Shown here: positions 59,383 to 64,000 of the stretch, piece by piece
Numbering within the stretch: position 1 is the stretch's first letter
Layout of the letters: every line of letters starts with the position of its first letter
Assembly: GCA_029891385.1 (NCBI GenBank)
Contig: CM057233.1
Coordinates: 36,501,540-36,565,539, forward strand
Source: Erythroxylum novogranatense
Lineage: Eukaryota > Streptophyta > Magnoliopsida > Malpighiales > Erythroxylaceae
Reading direction: 5' to 3'
Length of the DNA stretch: 64,000 nucleotides
The notes under the pieces: generated by a model
The model's database searches: none
Seen by the model: the letters and a program-made list of their open reading frames with translations, nothing else
What the model was told of the DNA's origin: nothing
Program-made: the position numbers and the translations under genes

Positions 59383-60672
59383 ATTTATTGTGTCATAGTT
59401 TGATGATTTCAAGGATTTGTTGGAATATAGTGTTGAAAAAGATGCTGCATACTGCTTATATTGTTATCTTTTTTCAGCTGATCGTGATATTGCTTGGCGA
59501 AAGAAAATAAGATTAAGAGAACAAGTAGGAAATAATCGATGTCGAATTGCTTGTGAAATTTAACGAACCAATCCCAATCTATTGAGTCAACTTTTTCAAG
59601 GCAATCAGAGAAATCAAAAATTGAATATCGGTGTAGGTTAAATGCATCAATAGGGTGTCTTCGTTATCTCTTGATGCAAGGGCTGCCTTTTTGAGGGAAC
59701 GATGAGTCTGAGAATTCAACAAACCAAGGGAATTTTTATAGAATTACTAAAATTCATAGCTTCTAATAATGAAGAAATTAGGAATGTTGTTATAGGGAAT
59801 GCTCCTGAAAATCTCAAACTTACATCACCGGATATTCAACGTGATATCATTAATGCAGCTACATTTGAGACAACAAAGACCATTATTTTAGATATGGATG
59901 ATGATTTGTTCTCTATTTTAGTGGATGAATGTCGAGATGTATCAGTAAAAGAGCAAATGGGAGTCGTCATTCGGTATGTTGATAGTTTTGGATGTGTCAT
60001 TGAAAGGTTTCTTGGTCTTGTGCATGTACATAACACAAGTGCAACTTCACTTTTAAAAGTTATCAAGTCATTATTCTCTAACTATGGCTTGAGTATTACT
60101 AGCTTGAGAGTCAAGGCTATGACGGAGCTAGTAATATGCGAGGTAAATTTTATGGTCTTAAAAGTCTAATTTTGAAGGAAAATTCTTGTGCTTACTGCAT
60201 CCATTATTTTGCACATCAACTTCAGCTTATACTTGTTGTTGTTGCTAAAAAGCATTTAAATATATGTTCATTTTTCAATACTATTACTCGTTTGTGCAAT
60301 GTTATTAGAGGATCTTGTAAGCGTAGGGATATGCTTCGAGAAAAACAAATGGAGAAAGTGATGGCAGGAATTTCACAAGGGGTGATAGAAACTGGGTAAG
60401 GGTTGAATTAAGAAATGACATTGAAAAGATCCGGAGATACTCGTTGGGGTTTTCATTTTGGTACGCTTATTAATTTGCAACATTTTTTTTCTTCTGTCAT
60501 TGAGGTTCTTGAATTTGTTGGAGAAAATGGGAATAATGATTCACAAAAGGCTGAAGCTATTGATTTAATTGATATTATGCTTCGCTTTGAATTTCTCTTT
60601 ACGTTGCATCTTATGATAAAGATCTTGGGAATCACAAATGGTTATCTCAAGTTTTACAAAAAAAAAGATCAA

Positions 60673-61343
60673 AATACATGTAGCCACAAACCTCGACTTC
60701 TGTCTATATACATTGGAAGCAAAGTGTAAAGATTACTGAAATATCAGGGGGCATGGAACAGTAAAACAAAATGGAAGATAAAGTACACAAGAGAAGTATA
60801 AAATTTTCAGCACATCACATGAAAATTGCAAAATTCCCACGAGAATTTCAACAGATAACTTGTAAGGAAAAGGAAACAGCAAGCAAAGACCAACTAAATT
60901 CCCTATGTTTCTATCAGCGTATGCATCCATTAATATATGCAGGGGGTGGGTGATGTTAAAAAAGGAAAGGAAAAGTACAGTATAAAGCCCCAGGAATTAA
61001 TACACACAGTTTCTCAAGCTTAAAATCATAGGAAACAGGCTCAGAGTTTCAAAACACATTAAGAGCAAAGGACGGGAAGGAATTTTTCATACATCTAAGA
61101 TGCCAATACATGCACACACGGATACATCTATTCTACTTGCTCACAATGGGATGTTCATAATCTCTTGAAAGGATCATCTTTCAATAGATAGATGAGAACT
61201 ACCAGAAACTGGCAATTCATTATTTTCCCCTCAATGCAGGATACCACATATCATGAGGTGAGTCTTGGAAAACATCAATCCAATATCTGCTATAATGACT
61301 GCCATAAACAGTCACAATTGTCAGCATTATTTTGGAAAGTTAA
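60673..61343 (-). other. Possible 3' UTR of an unidentified minus-strand gene
   Basis: Lies between the end of hAT homology and the stop codon of the exon at 61344. It has the mixed composition of a transcribed 3' region, but no polyadenylation site can be fixed. Confidence 0.3.
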
Positions 61344-61494
61344 TCACCTCTCCTGAAGTTCTCCGCTCCTTATCACTGCAGAAGTTTGATTATCACTACT
61401 GCAAGCTTTGTCATCCGTAGCCAAAGAGCAAGACTCTGATGTAGCCTCCAAATTCTCCTCAACATTGTGAAATAAAGATTCATTTGCATGCTTT
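61344..61494 (-). CDS. Possible last exon of an unidentified gene
   Basis: The minus strand reads KHANESLFHNVEENLEATSE, then SCSLATDDKACSSDNQTSAV and IRSGELQER followed by TGA at 61346-61344. A TTTCCTGGTTCGGCCAG acceptor-like sequence precedes it. The base composition is higher in G+C than the surroundings and the frame has no stop. It is rich in Ser, Glu, Asn and Asp, like a disordered C-terminus. I do not recognise the protein. Any upstream exons would have to lie to the right, beyond the Gypsy element and outside the window. Confidence 0.35.
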
Positions 61495-61770
61495 CTGGCC
61501 GAACCAGGAAAAAATCAATCATGTCAAATAAAAATCACATACATGCTCAAAAAAGGAGAGAAAAATCCAACAACAATGATTAAGCTTTGTAAAAGTTAAA
61601 TCGATGTTCTCAGAAAAGAACTATATGTAACTTGAGTTGTGAACATGAAAGAATATTATATATATATATGATAGGCCACTACGACATACCAGCAGAGTCA
61701 TTATCAAAAATAGAAAGTATTTGGATTAGTGCTGATATTATTTATTTTTACTGATATTATTTATTGGTAG
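61495..61770. other. AT-rich spacer
   Basis: Contains a TA run near 61656-61668. It would be intron if the exon at 61344 is real. Confidence 0.4.
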
Positions 61771-62415
61771 CCCATTGAGTGGTGGCCTGGGAGTGCCAGC
61801 CGTGACCAACGTGGTCGTGACCAACAAGGACCTCAGAGTGGTGACTCATGGAGTGGTGACCTGAAAAATATCAGCCGAGACCAACATGGTCGTGACCAAT
61901 GAGGACATTGGTCCTTATGGGGGGACGAATGTTACGGCTTGATCTAATTGCAAGGTATGGGACTTGAATCCCATATCGATTAAATACAAAGTTGATATGG
62001 AATTTATAAGGACTTTGGGCTCTCTACCCTCATAAGCTAGCTTTTGGGTGTGGCTCTCCTAAAGTCCTTATCAATTGGTATCAGAGCTGGTCTTGGAGTG
62101 GTGGCCCACGGAGTGGTGGCTTGGGAGTGTCAGCCGTGACCAACGTGGCCGTGACCAACAAGGACCTCAGAGTGGTGACCCATGGAGTGGTGACCTGAAA
62201 AGTGTCAGCCGTGACCAACATGGCCGTGACCACTGAGGACATTGGTCCTTATGGGGGGACGAATGTTATGGTTTGATCTAATTGCAAGGTATGGGACTTG
62301 AATCCCATATCGATTAAATACAAAGTTGATATGGGATTTATAAGGACTTTGGGCTCTCTACCCTCATAAGCTAGCTTTTGGGTGTGGCTCTCCTAAAGTC
62401 CTTATTTATTCGTAT
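61771..62415 (+). repeat. Tandem array of short LTR units before a Gypsy gag
   Basis: A unit of 334 bp is repeated: leader-like part (GTGACCAACAAGGACCTCAG), purine tract GGGGGGACGAA, then an LTR-like part (TGTTAYGG...CTAAAGTCCTTAT) at 61930-62084 and 62264-62403. Between the two LTR-like parts lies TGGTATCAGAGC at 62086, a perfect tRNA-Met primer site. The arrangement is therefore internal-LTR-internal-LTR. The leader part itself contains smaller duplications (GACCAACGTGG/GACCAACATGG). Confidence 0.75.
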
Positions 62416-62444
62416 TTATTTTTTTTCTTTCTTTCCTTCTTTCA

Positions 62445-64000
62445 ATGGCTACGAACAAGGAAAGGATCGAAAACCTTGAAGCGGGGCTTGGCCAACTCCA
62501 AGACAATCTGTCACGAATGGAGAAAGGGAATGGCGAAGACTTGCAATTTATTAAAGCAGCAATTTCAAAGTTATCAGAAAACCCCTTACCTAATAAGGAA
62601 GAATCCAGTGACGCGAATGATCGCGTTAGCCAAATACATGCTACTCCCGAAGTCTCTAAAGATGGAGGGAGACCGCTATTTTCGGCTAAGCTCGCAAAAT
62701 TGGAATTTCCCAAGTACACAGGGGACGATCCGACTGAGTGGTTTACCAGAGTAGATCAGTTCTTCACATACTAGGGAACTCCAGAGACCGAAAAAGTTTC
62801 TTTAGCCTCTTACCACCTCCGTGGTGAAGCAAACGAGTGGTGGCAGTGGCTCCGGCGAACACATACAGAGGCAGGAAAGGTTGTTTCGTGGGAAGTCTTT
62901 TCCGAAGAATTGTGGGCGCGTTTTGGAACTACAGAAAGTGAGGATTTTGATGAATCACTTTCCAAAATCAGTCAAACAGGTGATCTGCGTGATTATCAGA
63001 GGGAGTTTGAACGCCTGGGAAATCGAGTGAAGGGCTGGACTCAAAAGGCATTGGTTGGAACTTTCATGGGAGGTCTAAAAACTGAGATTGCCGAAGGGAT
63101 TCGAATGTTTAAACCCAAGACTTTGAAAGATGCCATAAGTTTGGCTCGAATGAAGGATGAGCAGTTGCTACGTAATAGAAAAGCAATTCGCCCATCTCTC
63201 CAATCGAGTTCTTTTTCTCCGACCAAAATTAAACAGACAACTCCAGTTAAACGTCTGACCTGGGATGAGATGCAAAAACGAAGAGCTCAAGGGTTGTGTT
63301 TTAATTGTGATGACAAATTTACGCCAGGACACAGATGCACCAAACCTCAGTTACTACTTTTGGATGGCGGTTGTGAATTGGAGGACGGAGATGCTACAGA
63401 AGTGGAGATTTCCTTACATGCCTTAACAGGGTGGGCTTCAGCAAATACTATGAGGGTTGTGATCCAAATTAATTTGGTCGAATTAATTGTTCTCATTGAC
63501 AGTAGATCAACTCATAACTTCGTCAATGAGAGAATCGTCGGATTGCTCAAATTGCCGACCATACCTACAACACCGTTCAATGTCAAAGTAGCTAATGGCA
63601 GCCCTTTGTGGTGTACCGGCAAGTTCAACGATATTTCGTTCTCTCTCCAAGGTATACCATTCACTACCACATTTTATTCTCTTCCTATAATGGGTCTCGA
63701 TGTTGTTTTGGGAATACAGTGGTTACAACAGCTGGGTACAGTGGCCTGCAACTGGAAGTTATTGACGATGGACTTCTTCTGGGAAGGAAAACAACGCCAC
63801 CTGTAGGGGATTCAAACACAGCAAATTGAATCGCTCTCCTTGAAAGCAATCTCCAAGGAATTGCGTCATAACTCTGCAGTCTTTGCTCTTTGCCTTGAAT
63901 CGCCCACTATCACTCTTCCTACGGATCTCCATCCTGATATGCTGCAATTATTAACTAAATTTTCAGATGTATATCAGAAACCCAGCCAGCTTCCCCCACA
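62445..64000 (+). pseudogene. Ty3/Gypsy gag-protease region, continues past the right edge
   Basis: One frame runs from ATG 62445 to the window edge with two TAG stops only (62772-62774 and 63804-63806). Order: coiled-coil start MATNKERIENLEAGLGQLQD, Retrotrans_gag (KLEFPKYTGDDPTEWFTRVD, WARFGTTESEDFDESLSKIS), zinc knuckle GLCFNCDDKFTPGHRC, aspartic protease LIVLIDSRSTHNFVNERI and MGLDVVLGIQWLQQLGTVAC, then the lead-in to reverse transcriptase (LPTDLHPDMLQLLTKFSDVY). The protease active site is DSR where DSG is expected, so it should be inactive. Its LTR is probably the one at 62264-62403, though no primer site lies between that and the gag start. Confidence 0.88.

Larger units (their letters stand above)
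45417..60672 (+). pseudogene. hAT-type (TTF zinc finger / DUF4371) transposase pseudogene split by a CACTA element
   Basis: 45417-45700 reads MKKYFKKLRP, LPSDPGLRPNIMEYPTEK, a stop, then HRAYLLKGPCQPRNYNFPQT, the start of the TTF-domain proteins. After the CACTA insertion the homology resumes at 59386 (YSVEKDAAYCLYCYLF) and continues in several frames with FIELLKFIASNNEEIRN, GNAPENLKLTSPDIQRDIIN, LVDECRDVSVKEQMGVVIRY, GLKSLILKENSCAYCIHYFA, SCKRRDMLREKQ and SGDTRWGFHFGTLINL. It fades near FYKKKDQ at about 60672. The C-terminal hAT dimerisation domain is absent. Members of this family are domesticated or degenerate hAT transposases; this one has stops and frameshifts and is truncated. Confidence 0.82.

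Noticed and set aside
59208..59510. Plus-strand frame of 100 codons rich in YDVY
   Set aside because: It is the translation of the GACGTC subterminal repeats of the CACTA element running into the hAT-type sequence.
1..64000. CRISPR arrays, bacterial operons, riboswitches and phage features
   Set aside because: Introns with GT-AG sites, plant gene families and plant retroelements show a nuclear plant sequence. No regularly spaced direct repeats with unique spacers were seen; the hairpin array at 25126-25485 has variable repeats and no spacer pattern.

Overview
This is a plant nuclear DNA window, probably from a eudicot (inferred from the element families and the style of the host genes). It is AT-rich and dominated by nested transposable elements. 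It contains parts of two host genes that can be named, YSL and SDG40, a hAT-type transposase relative, and possibly the last exon of one more gene. Only SDG40 looks intact. No retrotransposon polyprotein here is free of stops or frameshifts.

Positions 1-24862: a LINE remnant, then a minus-strand YSL (Yellow Stripe-Like metal-nicotianamine transporter) pseudogene split over about 24 kb. Three full-length Copia elements sit in it. Copia-1 (1531-10411, TSD GAGAT) interrupts an exon. Copia-2 (12043-18150, minus strand, TSD ATTAT) and Copia-3 (19041-24542, TSD GAAAT) lie in introns. A short LTR element (24863-25892) cuts the N-terminal exon. Its interior has a gag zinc-knuckle remnant and 13 small hairpins whose stem sequences differ but whose loop is nearly constant. 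I think this is the most unusual structure in the window.

Positions 25893-33230: intergenic DNA with a decayed organellar 23S rRNA insertion (26872-27078), a Tourist-like MITE swollen by about 1 kb of AT repeat (28325-29655), a smaller relative of it (32451-32731), and a short CACTA element (29874-31576) with a Transposase_24 remnant.

Positions 33231-42188: SDG40, a SET-domain lysine methyltransferase gene of six exons on the plus strand with an open frame of 499 codons. Intron 5 is 7 kb long because a Copia pol fragment is inserted in it; that fragment was itself hit by a small gag-only LTR element (TR-GAG type, 36289-38383, TSD TAACC).

Positions 42189-64000: nested LTR fragments, a 224-bp tandem duplication, and a hAT-type (TTF zinc finger/DUF4371) pseudogene split by a 13.7-kb CACTA element (45701-59382, TSD ATT). 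The CACTA element carries a LINE remnant, a possible HSP90 fragment and decayed Transposase_24 exons. Next come a possible last exon of an unidentified minus-strand gene, a tandem array of short LTR units and the start of a Ty3/Gypsy gag-protease region that runs off the right edge.
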